A stretch of 30,263 nucleotides of DNA from a virus. This document shows, piece by piece, positions 20,897-29,138 of the stretch (positions are counted from its first letter, which is position 1; every line of letters starts with the position of its first letter). Under the pieces are notes generated by a model, which was not told where the DNA came from, ran no database searches, and saw nothing but the letters and a program-made list of their open reading frames with translations. The position numbers were made by a program, and so were the translations under genes. The DNA is taken from positions 1 through 30,263 of IMG/VR virus record IMGVR_UViG_3300037225_000038. One strand, written 5' to 3'.

Positions 20897-21709
20897 TTAT
20901 TTCTTTCCTGGCCTCATAACAGGACAGCCGATTTTATCCCTGCATCCTTCGCATTGGTCGTTTGAGCAGCAGTCAAAAGTCCACCCCCCAAGTTGTGTCC
21001 CATTGTAATGGTGTATTGTAAAAGGCATATCACCAACAGGGGTTGGGTGATTGAAAAAATATTCTTTCGGAAATATGTTTACTTCTGGATATTTGTTTAT
21101 AATTCGTACAAGTGGGCATACTGTAATATCGCAAACATCCCACATGTGGGCCGGATAGCGCCCACTTTTTACCATGTCGGCATAAACGTCCAGGATATAC
21201 TCGTACATTTCTTTGTTGATTTGTGATTTTGGCGGAGCGCCGAAAAATGCCGTACATACCACTTTTTGAGGTTTGGGTATTGGCGGTCTTTTAAAAACAA
21301 ATTCTGGAAATTCAAGACCAGCAGCCCCCCGGTCCCTCTCGTATCCACAAACATAAGGCATTGACAAAAATTCGTCTCTGATATTATTTATCTTTATATC
21401 AATGTCAGCGTAAAATCCACCATAGATAAAATTAATAACGAAACGAAGAATGTCCCCCTTCATCACGAGGGGTAATCTCTCGTCTTTTATCATGGCAAAC
21501 ATTAATTTATCCACCTCATTTGTTAAGTCGATGAATTCGTAATGATTGTCTTTTTTTCGAGCAATTTTTCCCTGTTCTGTAATTGTCCAGAACCAATAAT
21601 CAAATCCATTTTCTCGGCTATACTTTGCGGTTGCGGCCATGAAAGACGCTAACCGCTCCGTCATTGGGTCTATGCCCGGCCAGATTTGATGTATTATTTT
21701 TGGTATCAT
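20897..21709 (-). CDS. GT32-type glycosyltransferase with a Cys-rich C-terminus
   Basis: A 270-aa protein with the Gly_transf_sug architecture. The N-terminus is IPKIIHQIWPG, the conserved acceptor/donor segment is VMKGDILRFVINFIYGGFYADIDI with the DXD motif at 102-104 (DID), and the C-terminal FTIHHYNGTQLGGW motif completes the domain. It is a retaining, metal-dependent nucleotide-sugar transferase by family. The last 30 residues add a cysteine-rich tail with five Cys (DCCSNDQCEGCRDKIGC), unusual for the family and possibly metal-binding. The start has GGAGAT close upstream and lies 92 nt inside the 3' end of the bifunctional gene. Confidence 0.88.
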   Translation of the reverse strand: MIPKIIHQIWPGIDPMTERLASFMAATAKYSRENGFDYWFWTITEQGKIARKKDNHYEFIDLTNEVDKLMFAMIKDERLPLVMKGDILRFVINFIYGGFYADIDIKINNIRDEFLSMPYVCGYERDRGAAGLEFPEFVFKRPPIPKPQKVVCTAFFGAPPKSQINKEMYEYILDVYADMVKSGRYPAHMWDVCDITVCPLVRIINKYPEVNIFPKEYFFNHPTPVGDMPFTIHHYNGTQLGGWTFDCCSNDQCEGCRDKIGCPVMRPGKK

Positions 21710-23060
21710 TTTCTATCTCCACAAATAAATAATTTTTCGCAGTAATTGGCTTGTCATCAACCCTGAAAAACTTGCTAACTGTTTTTTCGCCAAAATGCCG
21801 TCCGTCGATCCACCAATCTTCAAACGGCTGCCTTACATCGTTTATAGCTATATTTCCCGCAACAAGGATATATCCAGCTTCCGATAAAATTCTCCGGCTC
21901 TCACTCCTCGCAAGTTCGCATTCCCGCGCAGTTGCCAGTTCCCTATTGTAATAATCATGTTCATAAGTAATTATTGAAAACCTTGTTTTGCATTTAAGTA
22001 TCTCAATAAGGCATTCGAGGGTCTTGGTGTTTGGGTCAATATCGAGTGACAAATAGTCAACCCTGTCAACCCCATTAAGTAGAGAGCAATAATCTATTTT
22101 AAGGGCGTTCCCAATTATCAAATCGCCCTTGCGCCCAGATTGAATAAACTTGTTTTTCACATCTTCGATTTCTATTGACGTGCCCTTCCAGCCAAATGTC
22201 TTTTCAAGCAGAAATGTATTAGACATAAAGACCGGGTCGTAAGCTCCTATTTCTAAAAATGATCCTTTGCCGCCCCCCATAACTGACAAAACAAATATGT
22301 CCTGCAAGGACTGTGCGTGGCTTCGACTTATTAAATTGAATCCCGGAAATGGGTATTTTAGTTTATGATTGGTAAGCAGGCTTTTGGTGTAAGTAAAGTT
22401 ATCCCATTGCTGGTTTTCCTGCGACATAACCACCCGTCGCGTCCATCCTGTTTCTGAGCAACCTTGAAAATAATGTATTGTGTTGGGAATCCTTGCGGAT
22501 CGTGGGTCAGGATAAAAATTATTTTTAGAGATAGGAGATATTTGATATTTTTTATAAAATCTAAACAACAGTGACGGACCGCAAAAGTTCATTATTTCCT
22601 TGACGGTTTTCGGCGCTCCGTAACTTTTGTATTTATCTCCTGATACTTTCAGCATGTCAAAAGTTAAGGGATGAAAGGATATTGCGCCAAGCACTCCTGT
22701 TCCGCATAAGGTTTCTCCGTCAAAGGCTATCAGGAAGGGAACGTCAAGCAACTCGTCGAAGTTTCTTAATGTTTCAATGTCGGTATCAAGATAAATTCCA
22801 CCAAACAACCTCAATATTTCAAAGCGCAATATATCTGTTTTGGCAACAACCGGCACATCAGCGTCTTGCAGGATTGTGCTTGACATATTAAGCATGAATG
22901 GATAAAGTTTTTCTGTCTTATAATTATCCCATAAAATACTTTCATATTCTCGGCAAGTTCCCTCTTGCATTTTAATAAATTGCTTTGCTGTTTCAGAAAG
23001 TGGTTTTGGCCCTATCCATATTCTGTGAATTATTTTTGGAATTATTTGAGGCTTATTCAT
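21618..23060 (-). CDS. Bifunctional GT32-type glycosyltransferase-FkbM-like methyltransferase
   Basis: A 480-aa fusion. Residues 1-210 are a GT32 domain: IIPKIIHRIWIG, the AKTDILRFEILRLFGGIYLDTDIE core with DTD at 92-94, and TIHYFQGCSETGW. Residues about 245-450 are an FkbM-type methyltransferase: SLQDIFVLSVMGGG, the SAM motif FLEIGAYDP (268-276), TSIEIED (294-300), VDYLSLDID (334-342) and IITYEHDYY. Transfer and O-methylation of a sugar by one chain is the simple reading. The last 30 residues, after the expected end at KNYLFVEIEND, are low-complexity and lie inside the 92-nt overlap with the next gene. The start overlaps the first glycosyltransferase in ATGA. Confidence 0.88.
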   Translation of the reverse strand: MNKPQIIPKIIHRIWIGPKPLSETAKQFIKMQEGTCREYESILWDNYKTEKLYPFMLNMSSTILQDADVPVVAKTDILRFEILRLFGGIYLDTDIETLRNFDELLDVPFLIAFDGETLCGTGVLGAISFHPLTFDMLKVSGDKYKSYGAPKTVKEIMNFCGPSLLFRFYKKYQISPISKNNFYPDPRSARIPNTIHYFQGCSETGWTRRVVMSQENQQWDNFTYTKSLLTNHKLKYPFPGFNLISRSHAQSLQDIFVLSVMGGGKGSFLEIGAYDPVFMSNTFLLEKTFGWKGTSIEIEDVKNKFIQSGRKGDLIIGNALKIDYCSLLNGVDRVDYLSLDIDPNTKTLECLIEILKCKTRFSIITYEHDYYNRELATARECELARSESRRILSEAGYILVAGNIAINDVRQPFEDWWIDGRHFGEKTVSKFFRVDDKPITAKNYLFVEIENDTKNNTSNLAGHRPNDGAVSVFHGRNRKV

Positions 23061-23728
23061 TTCCGTTTTCCAATCGTTTCCCGATACCAGCCGTCATCAT
23101 CCATGCCAGACCAGTGATGTATGCAGTATGCGTTCGGATATTGCTCGGGACTTATCACCTTTCCCTCTTTGCGTTGCCCCCAGGAAACAGGATAGAAATA
23201 TTCCTGCGGATAAATCTTGTCGCAGTCAAGCAGCATTTTCCCGGCCAAGTTGACGCCGTAGTCAACGATGTTTTTATTTGCATCCGCCAAGTTGCCTTTT
23301 ATTTTTTCAGCGTGAGCGCAGGCAATTTGTAAAAATAACGGATACCCTTTTGCGGAACCCACGACGGCGTTTCCTGCTATTCCGGGAGTGATACTTTTCC
23401 CACAGAAAGCGATGTCCTTTAAAAAAATATCCATCGGTTTCAAACATTCAACGTCAGTGTCCGAATAAATGCCGCCATAAAACCACACGAGCAACCAGCG
23501 CGCAATGTCCGATTTTAAAACCCAGTGCAGGTCAGGATGTCGCAGCATTTCAGCACAGATGGGCGGAAACTTATCGTAGGGCAAATCTTCGAGGCGCCAG
23601 AAACGAAAATCCCAGGCCGGGTTGCAGCGCATCCACGACGCGCGGAAAGCGTAGAACTTCGGCAAGAAGTTGTTCGGTGTGCACCAAACGAGGTGATGGA
23701 TGGGGGGGGTCATTATGTTTCTCTGCAT
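23057..23728 (-). CDS. GT32-type glycosyltransferase
   Basis: A 223-aa protein with start ATG at 23728 (MQRNIMTPPIHHLVW). The frame is open to 23812, inside the minor head gene, but similarity to the family begins only at IHHLVW. The possible ribosome site GGAGGG lies about 22 nt upstream, rather far, so the next ATG at 23713 is an alternative. The core LKSDIARWLLVWFYGGIYSDTDVE has DTD at 90-92. The end YCIHHWSGMDDDGW is the C-terminal HHW motif. No signal or membrane anchor is seen, so the enzyme is cytoplasmic. It is the first gene of the cassette directly behind the minor head protein. Confidence 0.85.
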   Translation of the reverse strand: MQRNIMTPPIHHLVWCTPNNFLPKFYAFRASWMRCNPAWDFRFWRLEDLPYDKFPPICAEMLRHPDLHWVLKSDIARWLLVWFYGGIYSDTDVECLKPMDIFLKDIAFCGKSITPGIAGNAVVGSAKGYPLFLQIACAHAEKIKGNLADANKNIVDYGVNLAGKMLLDCDKIYPQEYFYPVSWGQRKEGKVISPEQYPNAYCIHHWSGMDDDGWYRETIGKRK

Positions 23729-23766
23729 AGTAATAAAATATCGTTTATCTCCCTCCGGTTGAATGA

Positions 23767-24726
23767 TTAAGCAAATATCGTCGAAAAGTCGGGATCTGCG
23801 TAGCATCTGCATTGATAATCTTGCCCCGGATGTAATTCAACGCCGGGGCCTTTTTCTATATTTTTCCTTGATTTCCATTTACCCTTGTCTGCCGCCTCAA
23901 TTGTATCGGCGTAAACGGTCGGATCATCCCACTGGCACACCTTACCGTCCATACATGCATGAGAAGGCTTTGAGTTCGGGTACTTGCCCGACGGATCACC
24001 GCGGACACGTTCATCTTCCATCGTCCGATAAATATAGCGAGTTATTCCCGCGCCGGCCTGCCGCTTCTCTGCGAGGTTCCCATAGAGTTTTGTGGTCTGG
24101 TCCCTGGCAATCAATTCCGCCCGCGTTTCCACCTTGTCGAAAACTCCCGGGCCCAGGTCTGTACTCCCGGTGATTTCGTCCGCCAGGGTCTCCCACCGCT
24201 TGCCCTGTTGGAACCCTCCCATGACTATCCGGGATATGTCACTCTGCACGTCGGACTGTACTTTGGTTATCAAATCCACGTTGACGTGAACAAACGCCTT
24301 GCTCTCTGAGGCTATCCACGGTTCAAACGAAAAGACATCCACTCCCATGACCCGCTTGGCTATCTCGTACCATTGACGGTGCGAAACGCCGTTAACGGCC
24401 ATAAAGGTACCGTTTGCAATGTCGGCTGACTGTTTGGATATGACGTCGTATTCGTTGGAAAGTAGCGATAATTGGCGGGTAAGTTCATCCGGCCAAGAGT
24501 CGGTGCGCATGCCGCCCGGACGCTCAATCTCGACAAGGCGCTGAATACCAGGCAGTTTTTCGATGATAAGGCGTTTAGCCGCCTCCTTCCATTTATCCAC
24601 AATTTCGGCCTGCAGCTGGTCGCGGTAATCCTTCCAAAGTCGATCTGGGGAACGCAATACCGGCGCGCGGGGAAAGCGCTTTGGTTTTCTTATGTGCCGG
24701 AGTGCATGTTGGAGAAGTACGTTCAT
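23767..24726 (-). CDS. Minor head/morphogenesis protein, Mu gpF/SPP1 gp7-like
   Basis: A 319-aa protein following portal. The conserved Mu F-like segment is VETRAELIARDQTTKLYGNLAEKRQAGAG (199-227), continuing with YIYRTMEDERVRGDPSGKYP and HPGQDYQCRCYADP. In this family the arginine-rich RAELIARD helix and the paired cysteines are hallmarks. Members are packaged in a few copies and assist head assembly or DNA ejection. The N-terminal 150 residues are helical. The start overlaps the stop of the 80-aa gene in ATGA. The downstream glycosyltransferase begins 39 nt after the stop. Confidence 0.9.
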   Translation of the reverse strand: MNVLLQHALRHIRKPKRFPRAPVLRSPDRLWKDYRDQLQAEIVDKWKEAAKRLIIEKLPGIQRLVEIERPGGMRTDSWPDELTRQLSLLSNEYDVISKQSADIANGTFMAVNGVSHRQWYEIAKRVMGVDVFSFEPWIASESKAFVHVNVDLITKVQSDVQSDISRIVMGGFQQGKRWETLADEITGSTDLGPGVFDKVETRAELIARDQTTKLYGNLAEKRQAGAGITRYIYRTMEDERVRGDPSGKYPNSKPSHACMDGKVCQWDDPTVYADTIEAADKGKWKSRKNIEKGPGVELHPGQDYQCRCYADPDFSTIFA

Positions 24727-24965
24727 TTCTTTTTCTTGCCCTGCTTTTTTACCAGGCCGTCAACAACTTCTTTGAGTTCCTTCACGGTGTCGCCCAGCAG
24801 CAGGACGTTGTTCACCCGGTTTTGCAGAGTGCGGAATTTTTCTTTGATGTCGGCATTTTCGGTAAGAATTTCCCGCAACTGTTTTGCCACGAGCTCGATC
24901 TGCGGCAGGGCGTCCTTGACCAGCGCAGCGGCGTCCCTCAATTCTTTTTCTTCCTGTTCCGTCAT
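24723..24965 (-). CDS. Small coiled-coil protein between portal and minor head genes
   Basis: An 80-aa almost wholly helical, charged protein (EEKELRDAAALVKDALPQ, LREILTENADIKEKFRTL, VKELKEVVDGLVKK) with a lysine-only tail. A perfect GGAGG site precedes the ATG, so it is a real gene. No family was recognised. Its place in the portal-head operon suggests an assembly factor or small scaffold-like partner. Translation of the minor head gene is coupled to it (ATGA). Confidence 0.8.
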   Translation of the reverse strand: MTEQEEKELRDAAALVKDALPQIELVAKQLREILTENADIKEKFRTLQNRVNNVLLLGDTVKELKEVVDGLVKKQGKKKK

Positions 24966-24985
24966 CCTTCACCTCCGGTTAAAGG

Positions 24986-26329
24986 TTAATTTGCTTCCGT
25001 CAATTTCCCAGGGTCTTCCTCTTCTTCCTCTGCTTCCGGAGCTTCCTTGCCTTGCAGTTTCATGTCGTATGAAAAAGAATCTCCGCCGAAACGTGCGTCC
25101 CTGATTTCTTGCGGATCGAGCACACCCATGTCGAAGTGTGCGCGGTCAATTGTTGCCTGCTTGCCCTTATTGTCCAACTGCGTCGCCAGGCTGTCTTCCT
25201 GGATAGGAGCCCAGATCAGTTTCCAGTTCGGCAATTCCTGGCCGCCGAACGGCCCCGCCTTTTGTAACTGGATAAGGCGCACAAGGCGCTCCATTGGATT
25301 TTGCGCGTGCTTGTCCCGCTGGCCTATTACCCACTCGTTGTAGTCGTTGGTTTCCTGGTCGCCATCTTTGCCGAGCCCCGCTGCCTGAATAGGGGAACCA
25401 AACAGCTTGCGGATAGGAATTTGCACGTCGGCGCTCAGCCCCATCATCAGCACCTCAATGAGGTCTTTAAGCCCCGTGGTCGTAGCACTCGTGCGGGTAG
25501 CGTCTTCTCCGTCGAGGTCAACGGCATACCCACCCATGAGGTGCCGCGTCATGTTGTTTATGACAATGCGGTTAATGACTTCGCTCTCTTTGTTTTCTGC
25601 CAGCTTTTGGGAAAGCCCCTTGATTTTCATAATCATCAAAAGAAATTCCCCGATGATATGCTCAACGTTCAGATAACTTTCTCCCAGGCCGCGTAGCCGC
25701 TGATAGATAGATTGATAAACCGAATCTCCCCACCACTGGTTCCCCACGCGGATTTCCGGCGCCACATCCACGCCGTCGAATACCAGGCATCGGCTTTCAT
25801 GCACGAAAAAACTTCTCTGGAAAGGTTGGTTTGGTGCGATTAAAAACGTTTCCGTTTCTCCGTACTTCGGATCGTTTTCGTCGAGATAATACGACATCCT
25901 GGACACTCGCCAGCGGTGGTACACGCGCAGCCTTTCAATGTCCCGGATGTTATTTTCGTCAAGCGGTTCATCCAGTAACCTTCCATCGTTTGCCATGACA
26001 ACAACAAGTGTGCCCCCGTAGCACCTTGACCATGACCAGCCGCGAGACATTTCTTGTTTGACGGAAAGGCGCTTGCATTCGTTAAGAATCAAGTTGTCGG
26101 TGTCGCCTTCAAGTGTGAACCATTTTCGGAAAGCGTCGGTAACCGGCATTTCACAGATTCGGCGCGCGAGGCCGCTGTAAGTGAATAAATTCCTGCATAA
26201 CTGTTCGTTAAGGCGGTATTCGGAAGAGAATGTTGTTGACTCTTTGCGGTCGCGGCCAAGAACCCCCAAACCTGTAACCAAGTTAGACCACGAGTCGGAT
26301 CGAAAATGATCTACTGTTTTGTTTTTCAT
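24986..26329 (-). CDS. Portal protein, DUF1073-like
   Basis: A 447-aa protein with the DUF1073 portal pattern: FTYSGLARRICEMPVTDAFRKWF near the N-terminus, the SWSRCYGGTLVVVMANDG core, HRWRVSRMSYYLDENDPKYG and VHESRCLVFDGV, followed by GLSADVQIPIRKLFGSPIQAAGLGKDGDQETNDY. The C-terminal tail is acidic (EAPEAEEEEEDPG). Twelve copies form the DNA-entry vertex and the docking ring for terminase. The start has AAGGA upstream, and its ATG overlaps the last stop of the deleted GIY-YIG gene. Length is typical. Confidence 0.92.
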   Translation of the reverse strand: MKNKTVDHFRSDSWSNLVTGLGVLGRDRKESTTFSSEYRLNEQLCRNLFTYSGLARRICEMPVTDAFRKWFTLEGDTDNLILNECKRLSVKQEMSRGWSWSRCYGGTLVVVMANDGRLLDEPLDENNIRDIERLRVYHRWRVSRMSYYLDENDPKYGETETFLIAPNQPFQRSFFVHESRCLVFDGVDVAPEIRVGNQWWGDSVYQSIYQRLRGLGESYLNVEHIIGEFLLMIMKIKGLSQKLAENKESEVINRIVINNMTRHLMGGYAVDLDGEDATRTSATTTGLKDLIEVLMMGLSADVQIPIRKLFGSPIQAAGLGKDGDQETNDYNEWVIGQRDKHAQNPMERLVRLIQLQKAGPFGGQELPNWKLIWAPIQEDSLATQLDNKGKQATIDRAHFDMGVLDPQEIRDARFGGDSFSYDMKLQGKEAPEAEEEEEDPGKLTEAN

Positions 26330-26657
26330 TTTGAACTGTCCTTTTTATGCACATCAATCATGTGCTTTCTGTATTCGGGTAATTGCCATTTTTTACTTAT
26401 TGATTCTCTTATTTTTTGCCGTGTAGCTTCTGTTCAATCTCCCGTTTTTCCCATTCAGAAATATCGCATTGCTCAAGGATTTGAAGAATAGGGTTGAGGC
26501 AGACTTTCAACAGTGTAGAAATCCAAAAACATTTATGGGTATTTCCTTTTTCAACCAAATGTTGACAGTAACGTTCATAGGGATTGTTGGATTTTCCCAC
26601 ATACCGGACTTCGAGGGTTCGTGGATCACAGAGGGCATAAATGAAGGTGGTTGGCAT
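26326..26657 (-). pseudogene. GIY-YIG homing endonuclease remnant, internal deletion plus frameshift
   Basis: The frame 26409-26657 encodes 82 residues that closely match the first 76 residues of the intact endonuclease at 12635-13285 (identical IYALCDPRTLEVRYVGK and PILQILEQCD blocks). It then stops after REIEQKLHGKK. In another frame, 26326-26433 encodes TEATRQKIRESISKKWQLPE and a basic tail, matching the C-terminal NUMOD3-like part (TEETRKKIR) of the intact copy. About 100 internal residues are missing and the two parts are out of frame. The final TGA overlaps the portal ATG, showing that the original gene ended exactly there. The remnant sits precisely between terL and portal. Confidence 0.85.
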
Positions 26658-26658
26658 T

Positions 26659-27843
26659 TTAATCCCAGTTTGACATTGCGGTAAGGTCGTATCCTGTTAT
26701 GTTTCCAAGACCAGCAATCGCATACCGCCGCGAGTCCATGCCATGAGAAAAATAATGCGTCGTTTTCTCAGTGAACTTGCCGTTCTTGTCTTTAATATAC
26801 ATAAAATTTCTTTGCTCTTTAATACAATTTGTTGATGACCTTATCCAGTGCTGCTTGTACTGGTTTACTTTCTGATGTCCAAACTCGACGCTGCCGGACG
26901 GCTTTTCAACGCCGATAATATTATATCCATAGTCGTGGATTTCTTCAATACTTTTGGGTTCTGCGCTGTCCGCGATAATGACATCGTGGTTTTTTTGTAT
27001 TCCAATTTCCTCAAATTTTTTTGCGATTGCCGTGTTGGTCATATCGCGTTGATAGATAAGTTCCTCACTGTAAAGATTTTTTTCATTGATACGGTTTCTT
27101 GTAAAAGCTGTTGGATCAATTGTGAAACCAAAATCCAGACCGAATATCTCTTGATAACTGGAAAGTGCGGGAAAGGCGTCAATGATTGTGAAGAACGGAT
27201 ATACCAGCCCTTCAATTTTTCCCACATTCCCCAGGCCGTAGACATTCCACCAATTCGGGTCCTTGTCTTTGTTCGATTCGATATTCCGCACGACGGCTGG
27301 ATCAAGAACATGGACGGCATCAAGATAAGTACTGTGAATAAAAGCATTTTCATCGTATGGAATAACTCTTTCGTGCGCCCAAAATTCAGCAACAGGGTTG
27401 TAATCCATGAAGGTAAAAAGTCGCGTGCGGATGTCGAGTTCCATATATCCGTCGTAGGAAACATTATTACACTCATTGAGGAAAAGAATGTCGCGACGTC
27501 CGCCCCGAAGTTTTGAGGCGTCATCGGCTGAAAAAAATTCAATCTGTGCGCCATTGGCGAAAGTGTAGATATGTTCTGTTTTATTCCAGCGCTTGTCCTC
27601 AAAACTTTCCCCGAGTATTTTAAAAAAATCTCTCCGAGCGCCACGGCGCAAATGTGGCACGCTTTCAGAAACGACCGATATGAGAATTGGAAATAAAGAA
27701 TGTATCGCGATGAAAATAAGCAGCTGGATAATAGAGAATGTTTTTGACGAAGATGTTCCGCCCTGATTGACGGCCCGGCGTATTTTTTTATTAAGGTAGG
27801 CATCGAGGTTCCGTGTAAAAACGTTGGTTGTTATGGTTATCAT
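26659..27843 (-). CDS. terL: Terminase large subunit
   Basis: A 394-aa protein with both terminase activities. The ATPase domain has Walker A GGTSSSKT (28-35), and ILFLNE (119-124) is the Walker B with catalytic glutamate. FTFMDYNP is the coupling motif. The RNase H-like nuclease has GLDFGF (Asp237) and IIADSAEP (Asp292), with a probable third acidic site near HGMDSRR. The type is the PBSX/Terminase_3 group, somewhat short but complete. It overlaps terS in ATGA. The last residues YDLTAMSNWD are reproduced by the 76-aa protein at 18563. Confidence 0.95.
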   Translation of the reverse strand: MITITTNVFTRNLDAYLNKKIRRAVNQGGTSSSKTFSIIQLLIFIAIHSLFPILISVVSESVPHLRRGARRDFFKILGESFEDKRWNKTEHIYTFANGAQIEFFSADDASKLRGGRRDILFLNECNNVSYDGYMELDIRTRLFTFMDYNPVAEFWAHERVIPYDENAFIHSTYLDAVHVLDPAVVRNIESNKDKDPNWWNVYGLGNVGKIEGLVYPFFTIIDAFPALSSYQEIFGLDFGFTIDPTAFTRNRINEKNLYSEELIYQRDMTNTAIAKKFEEIGIQKNHDVIIADSAEPKSIEEIHDYGYNIIGVEKPSGSVEFGHQKVNQYKQHWIRSSTNCIKEQRNFMYIKDKNGKFTEKTTHYFSHGMDSRRYAIAGLGNITGYDLTAMSNWD

Positions 27844-28424
27844 TTTCCGTCAGGAGCCATAGTCTGTGCTGCCGGAAGTTCTGGCGGTTTCTGTGATTCC
27901 CGGCCATTGCCGGCAACTATACTTTCGCAGAGCTCTTTTGTTTTAGTATCAATGACCTGAAAAACAGGACGTTCGGTTTTAAATGGTTTCCCGTCATTCG
28001 AGTGATCAAATTTATAAGTGTTCTGCCAGTTGATTTTGTCGCGGTTGCACAAAAAGAAAATAAGAGCTACGTCTGAAGGTGGAATAAATTTTTTAGTTAC
28101 CGTTCGTTCGATGTCACCGTTGAGAAGTACACCATTAACAACCTTGCCCTTTTGCTTCGTGGAAACTTCTTCGTATTCGTAGCCGGTGCATCTTCTCAGC
28201 AGTGCCGAAACCACATCTGGCAATTCTCGGTAAAGGTGCAGGTTGTAAATCCTCTGGCCTCGTTTTAAATACCGCGAAAAGAGATGCAGGTTACGCTTGA
28301 ATGTTCCCCTATCTATGTTGAGCGTTTCGCAAATCAACTTATCTGTGGCACCCTGACAGGCAAGATTGTAAACGTCAATTTTGTCTTTTTTTGACGGTAT
28401 ATATTTTACTCCGGGTTGAGCCAT
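27840..28424 (-). CDS. terS: Terminase small subunit
   Basis: A 194-aa protein directly before terL. A helix-turn-helix (ATDKLICETLNIDRGTFKRNLHLF, about 31-54) would bind the packaging site. The central YEYEEVSTKQKG and PPSDVALIFFLCNRDKINWQNTY segments are typical of phage small terminases, in which they form the oligomerisation region. The C-terminal tail (ESQKPPELPAAQTMAP) is disordered and could contact TerL. The start overlaps the glycosyltransferase stop (TAATG), so packaging genes and the TAGT gene share a transcript. Confidence 0.88.
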   Translation of the reverse strand: MAQPGVKYIPSKKDKIDVYNLACQGATDKLICETLNIDRGTFKRNLHLFSRYLKRGQRIYNLHLYRELPDVVSALLRRCTGYEYEEVSTKQKGKVVNGVLLNGDIERTVTKKFIPPSDVALIFFLCNRDKINWQNTYKFDHSNDGKPFKTERPVFQVIDTKTKELCESIVAGNGRESQKPPELPAAQTMAPDGK

Positions 28425-29128
28425 TATCTTTCCACCTTCACCTGAGTCAATTCGCCGGTGTCCGATATATTATAATTCAAATAATTTCCCCACTTCTTGA
28501 TGATGTACTCGGTGTCAGCCTGGTACCTTGCCTTAGTTCGATAGATCGAGTTTCCGCCAGTGTTGTTTCGCCGTTCTTGAACAAATGCGTATCGGTTATC
28601 CACCAAAATTATACGATCATATAATAGGCAAGTCAAGCAAAAGTCTACGTCGACCTTGAAGTACGATGTCAAGAAGCGGTGTTTCCTCCCGACAATTCCG
28701 ATCACGCCGCCGATCCATCCTGTGAAAGAAAACGGTTTCGATGGTTTGTATTTTCTGACGTCCCAGGATTGATCGTATCCGAAACATGAAACGCCGAGGT
28801 CTTGAGCCATGATCGCAAGATTGTCAACCAGGATCGAAGGGTTCGGCTCGTGCCGGCCAGTTTCGCCGACATTACACCACATTTTCTTAATATCGTCGTC
28901 GATCATGACCACGACATCTTCAGGACAATTGTCAAGAACGTAGTTGCGGACATTTCCAAGTCCGCACACGTCGTCAGGAACCGCGGTAATTGCAAGGCCG
29001 GTATGCCGATATGATTCTGTTTCTGAGTTTGGGCACCACAATTCAGCATCCGGGAAAACAAGGTGCGAGATAATGGAGTCGGCACGGCCGCGACTTATTA
29101 TAATTTTTCTTGCATTTCCATTATACAT
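28424..29128 (-). CDS. TET-associated-type glycosyltransferase (TAGT), putative DNA-base glycosyltransferase
   Basis: A 234-aa protein. The order IIISRGRADSI, FPDAELWCPNSETESY, VPDDVCGLGNVRNYVLDN, VVMIDDDIKKMW (DDD at 77-79) is the pattern of the TET-associated glycosyltransferase family, whose phage members glycosylate modified (hydroxymethylated) bases. The region GWIGGVIGIVGRK and FKVDVDFCLTCLLYD adds the acceptor side. No TET dioxygenase, hydroxymethylase or kinase is visible in this window, so the acceptor is unknown. The start has AAGGAT about 11 nt upstream. Only 50 bp separate it from the divergent RarA/MgsA-like gene. Confidence 0.83.
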   Translation of the reverse strand: MYNGNARKIIISRGRADSIISHLVFPDAELWCPNSETESYRHTGLAITAVPDDVCGLGNVRNYVLDNCPEDVVVMIDDDIKKMWCNVGETGRHEPNPSILVDNLAIMAQDLGVSCFGYDQSWDVRKYKPSKPFSFTGWIGGVIGIVGRKHRFLTSYFKVDVDFCLTCLLYDRIILVDNRYAFVQERRNNTGGNSIYRTKARYQADTEYIIKKWGNYLNYNISDTGELTQVKVER

Positions 29129-29138
29129 TTATTATATT
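29110..29138 (+). promoter_or_regulatory. Promoter of the RarA/MgsA-like gene
   Basis: TTGCAT (29110-29115) and TATATT (29133-29138) are 17 nt apart. CTTGCATTTCCATT is identical to the corresponding part of the promoter at 19099-19128. It overlaps the first codons of the leftward TAGT gene, so firing of one may interfere with the other. Confidence 0.68.

Noticed and set aside
23729-23812. Upstream extension of the first glycosyltransferase
   Set aside because: It overlaps the minor head gene by 46 nt, shows no family similarity before IHHLVW and has no ribosome site for the early ATGs.
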